From Hyphococcus sp. (lineage in GTDB: Bacteria; Pseudomonadota; Alphaproteobacteria; Caulobacterales; Parvularculaceae), in the NCBI GenBank assembly GCA_021776245.1, contig JAJFGF010000033.1, positions 1-64,000 of the forward strand: a stretch of DNA of 64,000 nucleotides. Direction: 5' to 3'. The first letter of the stretch is position 1, and each line of letters opens with the position of its first letter. The notes beneath the pieces were generated by a model that did no database searches, was not told where the DNA came from, and saw only the letters and a list, made by a program, of their open reading frames with translations. Position numbers and translations under genes: made by a program. Positions 1-7,880 of this stretch are shown one piece after another.

Positions 1-2
1 AT

Positions 3-113
3 GAAGATCTTTGCCGCAGATGCGCAGCAAAGAAAATCGCCCTCATCGCTGTCGCACGTAAACTCCTCATCGCTCTCAACGCCATGATCAGAGACCAAAA
101 ACAATTTCTATGA
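3..113 (+). CDS. C-terminal end of an IS110-family transposase (partial)
   Basis: The frame starting at base 3 is open from the window edge to a TGA at 111-113. Its last residues include the string ALIAVARKLLIALNAMIRDQ, which is the characteristic helical C-terminus of IS110/IS116 transposases (Transposase_20 end). Only about 36 residues are inside the window, so the catalytic Ser and DEDD domains cannot be judged. The element is inferred to extend to the left. No gene is visible between its stop and the terminator at 325; this stretch probably contains the right end of the element, but IS110 elements usually lack clear terminal repeats, so I cannot set the boundary. Confidence 0.72.
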   Translation, partial: EDLCRRCAAKKIALIAVARKLLIALNAMIRDQKQFL

Positions 114-324
114 ACACAGTTGCCGGACACTTTGCAGCACGTAGGGCTGCAATGTAGATCCGGGATTCACCAACTAAGAGAAGTGCTTGCCGGTGGATTG
201 GTTCTACGAATTCGTCGAACCAAGCCCGTAATGACGGCGCAAGGGTAAGGCGCTGGCCTCACCCGATCCCGTGTTTGCGCGGCAGCGTTTCACGCTGCAG
301 CGGGCACGGGACGGCGGCGGTCAC

Positions 325-362
325 AAAAAAAAGCCGGAACTGGCGTCAACCAATTCCGGCTT
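325..362 (-). terminator. Rho-independent terminator of the M3 peptidase gene
   Basis: Arms GCCGGAA (333-339) and TTCCGGC (354-360), extended by AA/TT, form a 9-bp stem with a loop of about 14 nt. On the minus strand the stem is followed by eight U (bases 332-325). It lies 24 bases past the stop codon of the minus-strand peptidase gene. Confidence 0.85.
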
Positions 363-385
363 GATAGCTGTAGCGCGAGCCCTAT

Positions 386-2647
386 TTAATCCGCCGTCTG
401 ATCGTCAGTCGCCGCGCCCGGCACAGGAAAGCCGCGATCGCGCATCAAAGCGTCGATTGAGGCGTCACGGCCGCGGAACGCACGATAGGCGTCAGCCGGA
501 TCAACCGCATTACGCACAGCAAAGAGATTATCGACAAGTTTTTTCGCAACATCCTTGTCGTAAAAACCGCCCGGCGCTTCCGCAAACGCTTCCGCCGCAT
601 CGGATGTCAAAACGTCAGCCCACATATAGCCATAATAGCCAGCGGAATAGCCTTCGCCGGAAAAGATATGGCCGAAATGTGGGGAACGGTGACGCATGAC
701 GATTTGATCGGGCAAACCGAGTTCCGTCATCACTTCACGCTCAAACGCATCCGGATCGATCCCGGTCGGGTCAACCGAGTGATAGCGCATATCCATCAGC
801 GCAGAGGCGAGATATTCCGTCGTTGCAAAACCCTGGTTAAAGGTCGCTGCGGCCTTGATCTTGGCGACCAGTTCCGCTGGCATTGGTTCGCCGGTTTCAT
901 GATGCACCAGATAATTTTCGATCACTGCATCGGTTGAGAGCCAGTGCTCAAGAAGTTGCGACTGGAATTCGGTGTAGTCGCGCACGCCGCCATTTAGCGT
1001 GGGATAGGCGACATTTGACGACAGGGTGTGAAGCCCATGGCCGAATTCGTGGAAGAATGTCTCGGCATCATCCCATGAAATCAACACAGGCTCGCCCGGC
1101 GCGCCCTTGATGAAGTTGGAGTTGTTCCCTGAGAGCGGCGTTTTCTTAACGCCGTCAAGAAGGTCATGAGTGCGATAACTTGTGGCCCAGGCGCCGGACC
1201 CTTTGCCCGGCCGCGCAAAAGGATCAAGATACCAAACGCCCACATGATCGCCGGAAGTTTTATCAGTCACTTCCCAGACTTTGACATCTTCATGCCAGAC
1301 CGGAACGGAGCCCTCCGCAACCGGTTCAAAATTGAAGTTGAAAAGCTCGCCGGCGACAAAAAACATCGCTTCGCGAATCTTGTCGAGCTGAAGATATTGT
1401 TTCACCTCGTCCGAATTAAGATCGTATTTCGCCTGGCGGACTTTTTCCATGTAATAGCGATAGTCCCAGGGCGCGATCTCATAACCGCCGCCTTCCTGAT
1501 CGACGATCGCCTGCATTTCAGCGACTTCTTCTTCAACCCGCGCCAGCGCTGCCGGCCAAACGGCTTCCATCAGCGCCAATGCGTTTTCCGGCTTCTTCGC
1601 CATACGGTTTTGCAACCGCCATGCGGCGTAGGTGTCATAGCCAAGCAGGCCAACACGCTCATGGCGCAGCTGTAAAATCTCTGCGATGATCGCGTTGTTG
1701 TCTTTATCGTCTCCATTGTCGCCGCGGCTGTAATAATTGCGCCATACGGTTTCACGTAAATCCCGTTCGTCGGAATAGGTCAGGAACGGAGACATGGATG
1801 AGCGCGTATTGGTGATCGCATATTCACCTTCGTGGTCGCGATCCGCAGCCGCTGCGGCGGCCCCCTTGACAAATGATTCCGGCAGCCCGCTAAGCTGGTC
1901 GGCGCTGATATAGGTTACATAGCCTTCTTCATCGGCGAGCACATTGTTGGAAAATGTCGTGTGCAACTCGGCGAGGCGTGAATTGATCTCGGCGTAGCGT
2001 TCTTTGGCTGCGCCTTCCAGCGTCGCGCCGTTTGACGCAAACTGGTCATAATTGAGCCAGACAACGCGCTGCTGATCGGCGCGCAGCGATTTATATTCCT
2101 CGCCCTCATAGACCGCCTGCACGCGTGCAAATAATTTTTCGTTCTGAGTAATTTTCGAGAAAAATTCCGAAAGCTTCGGCGCCATCTCCTGCTGGATTTC
2201 ACGAAATTCAGGGCTTGAATTGTTGTTACTCCAAATTCCCCAATAGGTAAAAACATTGCCCAGTTCCTGACCGGATTTTTCAAGCGCGATAATTGTATTG
2301 GCGAAGGTCGCCGGTTCTGGATTATTTGCGATAGCGTCAACTTCAGCGAGATTTTTCGCCATCCCTGCCTCAAACGCAGGCTTGATGCCGGAAATCTCCA
2401 TTTCGTCGAAATGCGGCACGCCGCCATAGGGACCGTCATAGTCCGACAGCAATGTTGCGCCGGCTTCATTCGACGCGGCAACGGGGGCGATGCCGGCGAA
2501 AAGATCGCCGATATCTTCATTGACAGCCGCGGCGTCCACAGCAGCTTCCGCATTGGCGGCGCTGTTTTCGGTATTACCGCCCTGCTGCCCGCAGCCGTAA
2601 AGCGCAGTCAAAAGAGCAAGTGAAGAGACAAAAGTTTTCATCCGCAT
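386..2647 (-). CDS. M3-family oligopeptidase lipoprotein (peptidyl-dipeptidase Dcp / oligopeptidase A type)
   Basis: Zinc metallopeptidase expected to cut short peptides in the cell envelope. The HEFGH zinc motif sits near residue 533 in the context FFHEFGHGLHTL, typical of peptidase family M3, and the length of 753 aa fits the family. The reading frame stays open to 2794, but I chose the ATG at 2647: it is preceded by GGAAGGAG about 8 bases upstream and begins a lipoprotein signal (MRMKTFVSSLALLTALYGC) with Cys in the lipobox position. The mature N-terminus is Asn/Ala-rich, a linker typical of exported lipoproteins. Cytoplasmic Dcp/OpdA enzymes lack this signal, so an envelope location is inferred. 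It is a single gene with its own terminator. Confidence 0.9.
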   Translation of the reverse strand: MRMKTFVSSLALLTALYGCGQQGGNTENSAANAEAAVDAAAVNEDIGDLFAGIAPVAASNEAGATLLSDYDGPYGGVPHFDEMEISGIKPAFEAGMAKNLAEVDAIANNPEPATFANTIIALEKSGQELGNVFTYWGIWSNNNSSPEFREIQQEMAPKLSEFFSKITQNEKLFARVQAVYEGEEYKSLRADQQRVVWLNYDQFASNGATLEGAAKERYAEINSRLAELHTTFSNNVLADEEGYVTYISADQLSGLPESFVKGAAAAAADRDHEGEYAITNTRSSMSPFLTYSDERDLRETVWRNYYSRGDNGDDKDNNAIIAEILQLRHERVGLLGYDTYAAWRLQNRMAKKPENALALMEAVWPAALARVEEEVAEMQAIVDQEGGGYEIAPWDYRYYMEKVRQAKYDLNSDEVKQYLQLDKIREAMFFVAGELFNFNFEPVAEGSVPVWHEDVKVWEVTDKTSGDHVGVWYLDPFARPGKGSGAWATSYRTHDLLDGVKKTPLSGNNSNFIKGAPGEPVLISWDDAETFFHEFGHGLHTLSSNVAYPTLNGGVRDYTEFQSQLLEHWLSTDAVIENYLVHHETGEPMPAELVAKIKAAATFNQGFATTEYLASALMDMRYHSVDPTGIDPDAFEREVMTELGLPDQIVMRHRSPHFGHIFSGEGYSAGYYGYMWADVLTSDAAEAFAEAPGGFYDKDVAKKLVDNLFAVRNAVDPADAYRAFRGRDASIDALMRDRGFPVPGAATDDQTAD

Positions 2648-2825
2648 GGTTCGCGGCTCCTTCCAGTGGTGAGACCCCAGATGCGCCTGGTGCGCTATAT
2701 CCCCGGCCCAGGCGGTATTCGGCGCGCATGGTGATGAGATCAGCCGCGGCTGGCAAGCTGAGAAGCGGTAAATTTCCTCAATCCGGCGCGTCAAAGGCTC
2801 GATTCGTCGCCTTAACCCAGCTGTT

Positions 2826-3908
2826 TCACGCCATTGCGGGTTGCTGCTGGGAAATGCAGTGAAACGAACCGCCGCCGGTCAGGAGATGCGACGAATCAAT
2901 GGCGAAGAAATGCGCCCGATCCAGATGCTTTTCCAATATCTCCAGCGCCTCGATGGCGGCGTCATTATTGCCGGTCAACTGGCCGTAACAGGGCATGATC
3001 AGCGCAAAATTTGAGATGTAAAAGTTCAAATGACTTGCAGCTGCAATAGCGCCGTCAATTTCGACGCGCCCCGGGGAGGGAATCGTGACGACCTCCAGCG
3101 CCTGACCATTAGCATCCTGCGCCGACCGTAAAGCTTCTTCGGCGGCGGCCAGCACGTTGCGATTTGGGTCGTCAGCGCCATTGGCCCGCATACAAACAAC
3201 TTTTCCCGGCGCAACAAACCGCGCAAGATTATCCACATGACCGTCGGTGTGGTCGCCGGCAAGACCTTCATCGAGCCAGATGACTTTTTCAGCGCCGAGC
3301 GCGGCGCCAAGAACGTCGTCCACATCCTTTCGCGACATTGCCGGGTTGCGGTTCTTGTTCAAAAGACATTGCCGGGTGGTGATAAACGTCCCTTCTCCAT
3401 TGGTCTCAAGCGCCCCACCCTCGCCGATGAATTCGTCAAAACGCCTGAGACGCACATCAGCAGAATTCGCAATGATGCCGGCGATGCGGTCATCATCCGG
3501 CAGCTGATATTTGCCGCCCCAGCCATTGAACCGAAAAGCGCTCGCGACCGGAACGCCGTCATCACTTGTGGCGAAGATCGGGCCTGTGTCGCGAAGCCAG
3601 ATATCGCCAATCGGCGCTTCGTGAATATTAAGCGCAGCGGGGTCAGGCAAATGCCCGCGCATCAGCTCTGCCGCAGCGCGGGCGCTGGCGCCGCGCACAA
3701 GCAATTCCACGCGCTCACCGCGTTCATCAGGCCCTGGCTTGTTGGCGTTTGGAAACAGGATGGCGCGGATAAAATCCTCAACTTCGGCCCGCGCCGGCCC
3801 CAGATCGTCCCCCCATAATTCAGCAGCGCTCGGCCAGCCGATCCAGACGGCGGTATGAGGGGCCCATTCGGCGGGCTGGCGGCGGGGTATGATCACGGCG
3901 GCGTCCAA
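2826..3908 (-). CDS. aguA: Agmatine deiminase / peptidyl-arginine deiminase family protein
   Basis: Predicted to hydrolyse agmatine to N-carbamoylputrescine and ammonia, a step in putrescine synthesis. The 360-aa protein shows the family landmarks: an N-terminal WAPHTAVWIGWP segment, an NGWGGKY loop, GDHTDGHVDN with the catalytic Asp/His, and the C-terminal GGGSFHC with the nucleophilic Cys near residue 351. No carbamoylputrescine amidase (aguB) gene adjoins it, so pathway assignment rests on family membership alone. The 178-bp gap to the peptidase gene contains nothing I can identify. The start codon lies 74 bases from the divergent FMN riboswitch. Confidence 0.9.
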   Translation of the reverse strand: MDAAVIIPRRQPAEWAPHTAVWIGWPSAAELWGDDLGPARAEVEDFIRAILFPNANKPGPDERGERVELLVRGASARAAAELMRGHLPDPAALNIHEAPIGDIWLRDTGPIFATSDDGVPVASAFRFNGWGGKYQLPDDDRIAGIIANSADVRLRRFDEFIGEGGALETNGEGTFITTRQCLLNKNRNPAMSRKDVDDVLGAALGAEKVIWLDEGLAGDHTDGHVDNLARFVAPGKVVCMRANGADDPNRNVLAAAEEALRSAQDANGQALEVVTIPSPGRVEIDGAIAAASHLNFYISNFALIMPCYGQLTGNNDAAIEALEILEKHLDRAHFFAIDSSHLLTGGGSFHCISQQQPAMA

Positions 3909-3982
3909 TTGGCTGCGGCCGGATATTGCAGGGACCGCGCGCGAGGGCTATATAGGCGTTGCGGAGAAATCCGCGAGATAAG

Positions 3983-4140
3983 AATCTTCGGGGCGGGGTG
4001 AAAGTCCCCACCGGCGGTAATGCAGGAAATTTCCGAAAGGGATATTCTGACGAGCCCGCGAGCCGAAGCGCTGCAAAGCGCTAACGCAGATTCTGGTGAG
4101 AGCCCAGAGCCGACGGTCATAGTCCGGATGGTAGAAGATT
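3983..4140 (+). promoter_or_regulatory. FMN riboswitch (RFN element)
   Basis: The stretch carries the RFN hallmark sequences GGGGTGAAAGTCCCCACCGG and, further on, AGCCCGCGAGC, GGTGAGAGCCCAGAGCC and GTCCGGATGG. The closing helix P1 is visible as AATCTTC (3983-3989) pairing with GAAGATT (4134-4140). It stands directly before ribD. Established knowledge: FMN binding to RFN elements lowers expression of riboflavin genes. The hairpin at 4220-4251 suggests control by transcription termination. Confidence 0.97.
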
Positions 4141-4219
4141 CGAGGCAGGCCGTTTGGCTGTGCGCCCGGACGCTATTCATGCGTCTCGCGCCCATTGAGC
4201 TCGAAGGTCCTGTTTTGAC

Positions 4220-4251
4220 GCCCCGAATCCGTTTGGCCGAGGGGCTTTTTT
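4220..4251 (+). terminator. Attenuator terminator of the FMN riboswitch
   Basis: GCCCC (4220-4224) and GGGGC (4241-4245) form a stem followed by six T (4246-4251). The ribD ATG follows at once (4252). This is the likely expression platform: with FMN bound, transcripts would stop here. The short distance also means the stem could mask the ribD start region, so translational control is a possible alternative. Confidence 0.8.
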
Positions 4252-5358
4252 ATGGGCGACGCCCAAAATTACATGAAGCGGGCGATAATGCTTGCAGCGC
4301 GGGCCGAAGGCCGCACTGCGCCCAATCCGCTTGTGGGCTGCGTCCTCGTCAAGGATGACAAGATTGTCGGCGAAGGCTGGCATGAAGGCCCCGGCCTCGA
4401 CCATGCGGAAATCGCCGCCCTGAAAGCCGCCGGCGACAACGCCCGCGGTGCGACCTGTTATGTGACGCTTGAGCCCTGCAACCACCAAGGCCGGACCGGA
4501 CCCTGCGTCGACGCGCTGATCGATGCTGGCATTGGCGACGTCATTTACGCCCTTGCGGATCCCAACCCAATAGCATCAGGCGGCAGCGCGCGTCTTGGCG
4601 AGGCGGGGATTAGGATAACACACGGCGTCTGCGAAAAAGAGGCGCGGTCGCTGAACCGGTTCTGGCTGCACAGCCTCGAAGCCAAGCGCCCCTTTGTGGT
4701 CGCAAAATTCGCCGCGAGCCTCGATGGCAAAATTGCAACGGCGAGCGGCGACAGCAAATGGATCACGGGTGAGAGCGCTCGCGCGCGCGCGCATGATCTG
4801 CGGCGTGAGGTCGATGCGGTGATTGTCGGCGCCGATACGGTCATCGCCGATGATCCGGCGCTAACTGGGCGCGGCGATCTGCAGGAGACGCGTTATCCCT
4901 TGCGCATTGTACTCGATTCAACCGCACGCACATCGCCGGGCGCAAAAGTCTTTGACCGCATCGGCGAAGGCGCGATGCTGGTGACAACAAAAGCCGCGCC
5001 GGAAAACCGCCTTGCCCGTTTCCGCGAACATGGGGTTGAGATTCTGACCCTCGATACCGGCCGCAATAGCCGTCCGGATCCTGAAGCATTGCTCACCACG
5101 CTTGGCGGGCGCGGGCTTAACGGCGTGATGATCGAAGGCGGCGGCGCTGTGCTCGGATCGTTTTTCGACGAAGGCCTGGTGGATGAAGTCTGGGCGTTTA
5201 TTGCGCCTGTGATCATTGGCGGCGCGGGCCAATCCCCGGTCGCCGGCGCCGGCGTCACATCGATCGCTGACGCCTTTCGCCTTGAAGATATCGAAACCCA
5301 AATTCTCTGCCCTGACATTTTGGTGCGTGGGCGCGTCAAAAAACAAAGGGACCAATAA
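4252..5358 (+). CDS. ribD: Bifunctional riboflavin deaminase/reductase RibD
   Basis: Catalyses the second and third steps of riboflavin synthesis: deamination of the pyrimidine formed from GTP, then side-chain reduction with NADPH. The N-terminal zinc deaminase domain (about residues 5-145) has HAE at 51-53 and PCNHQGRTGPC with Cys76 and Cys85. The C-terminal reductase domain (about 150-365) has the FAASLDGKIAT start, an IVGADTVIADDP segment and MIEGGGAVLGSF. The length of 368 aa is normal. It is the first gene of the rib operon, starts just after the attenuator, and its TAA overlaps the next ATG by one base. Confidence 0.97.
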   Translation: MGDAQNYMKRAIMLAARAEGRTAPNPLVGCVLVKDDKIVGEGWHEGPGLDHAEIAALKAAGDNARGATCYVTLEPCNHQGRTGPCVDALIDAGIGDVIYALADPNPIASGGSARLGEAGIRITHGVCEKEARSLNRFWLHSLEAKRPFVVAKFAASLDGKIATASGDSKWITGESARARAHDLRREVDAVIVGADTVIADDPALTGRGDLQETRYPLRIVLDSTARTSPGAKVFDRIGEGAMLVTTKAAPENRLARFREHGVEILTLDTGRNSRPDPEALLTTLGGRGLNGVMIEGGGAVLGSFFDEGLVDEVWAFIAPVIIGGAGQSPVAGAGVTSIADAFRLEDIETQILCPDILVRGRVKKQRDQ

Positions 5359-6020
5359 TGTTTACAGGCCTCATTGAAGAAATTGGCGCAGTCGCGGCTA
5401 TTGCAAAAACCGGCAGGAGTTTTGACCTGACCGTTTCCGCAAAGACAGTGCTGGAAGATGCAAATCTTGGCGACTCAATTGCCGTCAACGGCGTTTGCCT
5501 GACGGTCACGGCGCGCGATGATGCGCGCGTCACTTTCGGCCTCGCGCCGGAGACTTTGGCGCGCACCAATCTCGGCGATCTTGGCAAAGGCAATCCGGTC
5601 AATCTTGAACGTTCGCTATTGCCGACAACGCGGCTTGGCGGCCATTTCGTTCAGGGCCATGTGGATGCGACAGGAAAGATCAAATCCTTCCGCCCTGACA
5701 GGGACGCGCTGTGGCTGACGATTGAAACCGATCCCGCGCTGATGCGCTACATCGTCACCAAAGGTTATGTGGCGATCGACGGAACATCGCTGACGGTTGT
5801 CGATACCGGCGCTGATTGGTTCAACGTCACGCTGATCAATTACACGCAATCCAAAATCATCCTGCCCCGGAAAAAGCCCGGTGACCGGGTCAATCTCGAG
5901 GTCGATATTCTCGCGAAATATATCGAACGCATTCAAGGGAGCCCGGCTGCCGCAACCCATGCCGGCATGACACCCGAATTTTTACAGTCCCACGGATTTA
6001 TCAAAGAAGGAGCGCGCTGA
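5358..6020 (+). CDS. ribE: Riboflavin synthase, alpha subunit
   Basis: Converts two 6,7-dimethyl-8-ribityllumazine molecules to riboflavin plus the pyrimidine substrate. The 220-aa protein starts with the family signature MFTGLIEEIG. It shows the two internally repeated barrel halves, the second beginning near MRYIVTKGYVAIDGTSLTV. It overlaps ribD by one base and ribB by one base (5358 and 6020), implying translational coupling in the FMN-riboswitch operon. Confidence 0.97.
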   Translation: MFTGLIEEIGAVAAIAKTGRSFDLTVSAKTVLEDANLGDSIAVNGVCLTVTARDDARVTFGLAPETLARTNLGDLGKGNPVNLERSLLPTTRLGGHFVQGHVDATGKIKSFRPDRDALWLTIETDPALMRYIVTKGYVAIDGTSLTVVDTGADWFNVTLINYTQSKIILPRKKPGDRVNLEVDILAKYIERIQGSPAAATHAGMTPEFLQSHGFIKEGAR

Positions 6021-6667
6021 TGCCCATCGCGTCTGTGTCTGAAGCGATCACTGCCTATAAGACCGGCGAAGTTGTCATCATTGTCGATGATGAGGACCGC
6101 GAAAACGAAGGCGATCTGACAGTCGCCGCCGATTTCGTGACGCCGGAAATGGTCAATTTTTTCGCGCGTGAAGGCCGCGGACTGATTTGCTGCGCCATGG
6201 CGCCGTCATTGATCGACAAATTCGGCTTGCCGCTGATGGTGCCCGATCAGGACAATCGTTCAGGGTTCGGCACGAGGTTCACTGTCTCGGTCGAAGCAGC
6301 CGATGGCGTCACCACAGGCATCTCAGCCCATGACCGCGCTCATACCATTCGCACCTTGATCGACCCGAAATCTGCGGCCGGCGATATCGTGACGCCAGGA
6401 CACACCTTTCCGCTGCGCGGCGCCGAAGGCGGCGTGCTTGAACGCGACGGCCAGACCGAGGCTTGCGTCGATCTTGCGATGCTTGCCGGGCTGACGGCGG
6501 CGGCGATGCTGTGCGAAGTGATGAATGATGACGGGACAATGGCGCGGCTGCCTGATTTGGAAATCTTCGCCGCGCGCCATGAGCTTAAAATTATCACCGT
6601 AAAAGCGCTGCAGGATTACCGCCGGGCCGCCGAAGCCAAACACGAAAACTTACGAGCGGTTGGTTAG
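6020..6667 (+). CDS. ribB: 3,4-dihydroxy-2-butanone-4-phosphate synthase, single-domain
   Basis: Makes the four-carbon unit of riboflavin from ribulose 5-phosphate. The motif [11 protein letters not shown] near the N-terminus carries acidic residues that bind magnesium, and a typical GHTFPLRG segment follows near residues 130-137. The protein is only 215 aa, so it is RibB alone: the GTP cyclohydrolase II domain found in fused RibBA proteins is absent, and no ribA gene is present in the operon. GTP cyclohydrolase II would have to be encoded elsewhere. The ATG overlaps the ribE stop. Confidence 0.95.
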   Translation: MPIASVSEAITAYKTGEVVIIVDDEDRENEGDLTVAADFVTPEMVNFFAREGRGLICCAMAPSLIDKFGLPLMVPDQDNRSGFGTRFTVSVEAADGVTTGISAHDRAHTIRTLIDPKSAAGDIVTPGHTFPLRGAEGGVLERDGQTEACVDLAMLAGLTAAAMLCEVMNDDGTMARLPDLEIFAARHELKIITVKALQDYRRAAEAKHENLRAVG

Positions 6668-6676
6668 GAGTTGAAC

Positions 6677-7165
6677 ATGGGACAGAATTTTGAAGGAACG
6701 ATGTCCGGCGCGGGGTTGAAAATCGCAATTGTCGCGACGCGCTGGAATGAATTCATTGTCGAGCGGCTTACAGCCGGCGCCAAAGACGCGCTTCGCCTTC
6801 ACGGCGTGCACAACGACGCGGTCGATATCGCCACGGCGCCCGGCGCTTATGAAATCCCGTTCATTGCCAGAAAGCTGGCTGAGACCGGACGCTATCACGG
6901 CATTGTCGCCCTTGGCTGTTTGATCAGAGGCGCAACGCCGCATTTCGATTATGTGGCCGGCGAAGCCGCAACCGGCGTCGCCGCTGCGGCGCGCGAAACC
7001 GGCGTGCCGATCTCCTTTGGCGTTTTAACCGTAGACACCATTGAACAGGCGATTGAACGCGCCGGAACCAAAGCCGGCAACAAGGGCGAAGAAGCAGCAC
7101 TCGTAACGATCGAGATGATCAACCTTGCACGCGCGATTGAGAACAACACCGCCGAGGAGGCGTAG
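6677..7165 (+). CDS. ribH: 6,7-dimethyl-8-ribityllumazine synthase
   Basis: Condenses the pyrimidine from RibD with dihydroxybutanone phosphate to lumazine. About 162 aa. The family elements are visible: IVATRWNEFIVERL near the N-terminus, APGAYEIPF, and ALGCLIRGATPHFDYV with the downstream active-site His. I chose the ATG at 6677, six bases after TAGGAG; a TTG at 6671 in the same frame is less likely. Fourth gene of the rib operon, followed directly by folE. Confidence 0.96.
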   Translation: MGQNFEGTMSGAGLKIAIVATRWNEFIVERLTAGAKDALRLHGVHNDAVDIATAPGAYEIPFIARKLAETGRYHGIVALGCLIRGATPHFDYVAGEAATGVAAAARETGVPISFGVLTVDTIEQAIERAGTKAGNKGEEAALVTIEMINLARAIENNTAEEA

Positions 7166-7765
7166 ATGACCGCAGAAACCATTCAACTGAAGCAACCGGA
7201 CGAGGCGAGCCGCGATGAGGCGGAAGAGGCGGTCAGAACGCTTCTTTCCTATTTTGGCGAGAACCCGGATCGCGAAGGTCTTCTCGACACGCCCCGGCGT
7301 TTCGTTGACGCGTACGAAGAATTTCTCGCTGGCTATGCCGAAGACCCGGTGGCGATCCTGTCGCGCACATTTGAAGAGGTTGAAGGCTATAACGACATCG
7401 TGTTGATGCGCGGCATCCGCTTTGAGAGCCATTGCGAACATCATATCCAGCCGATGATCGGCACGGCGCATGTGGCTTACCTGCCGTCAAACCGCGTTGT
7501 GGGGATTTCAAAGCTCGCCCGCGTCGTTGACGCCTTTGCGCGCCGTCTTCAAAGCCAGGAAATCCTGACCAACCAGATCGCCAATGCGATTGAAACAGCG
7601 CTGGAACCCCGGGGCGTCGCGGTGCTGCTCGAAGCTGAGCATCAATGCATCTCGACCAGAGGCATTCACAAAACCGATGTGGCCTGTGTCACCCAGGCGC
7701 TCACCGGCGCGTTTCAGACAGACGCGAAAATGGAAGCGCGGTTTTTCCGGCTGATTGGGAGGTGA
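7166..7765 (+). CDS. folE: GTP cyclohydrolase I
   Basis: Converts GTP to 7,8-dihydroneopterin triphosphate, the first step of folate and also of queuosine synthesis. The 199-aa sequence has the zinc site and active-site segments SHCEHHIQPM and AEHQCISTRGIHK, plus RVVDAFARRLQSQE. Its ATG follows the ribH stop with no gap, so it should be co-transcribed under the FMN riboswitch. In many alphaproteobacteria nusB follows ribH, so this position for a type I GTP cyclohydrolase is noteworthy. The queF, queA and tgt genes in the same window make use of its product plausible. Confidence 0.96.
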   Translation: MTAETIQLKQPDEASRDEAEEAVRTLLSYFGENPDREGLLDTPRRFVDAYEEFLAGYAEDPVAILSRTFEEVEGYNDIVLMRGIRFESHCEHHIQPMIGTAHVAYLPSNRVVGISKLARVVDAFARRLQSQEILTNQIANAIETALEPRGVAVLLEAEHQCISTRGIHKTDVACVTQALTGAFQTDAKMEARFFRLIGR

Positions 7766-7830
7766 GATCGGCCGGCTGGTTTCCCGCTGCAGACAACAAA
7801 GCGCTGCAACGGATCACTCTGCCATATAAA

Positions 7831-7858
7831 AAAGGGCGGCCCTTAAAGGCCGCCCTTT
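7831..7858. terminator. Bidirectional terminator between folE and the TonB receptor gene
   Basis: GGGCGGCC (7834-7841) pairs with GGCCGCCC (7848-7855) around a 6-nt loop, flanked by AAA and TTTT. It has a T tract in both directions and lies between the convergent 3' ends of folE and the receptor gene. Confidence 0.88.
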
Positions 7859-7880
7859 TCGAGTACTTATTTCGATTCGT

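Noticed and set aside
271-699. Plus-strand open frame of 142 codons
   Set aside because: It runs antisense to the M3 peptidase gene and across its terminator; composition is that of a shadow frame.
4020-4358. Plus-strand open frame inside the FMN riboswitch
   Set aside because: It covers conserved RNA structure and the attenuator and overlaps ribD in another frame.
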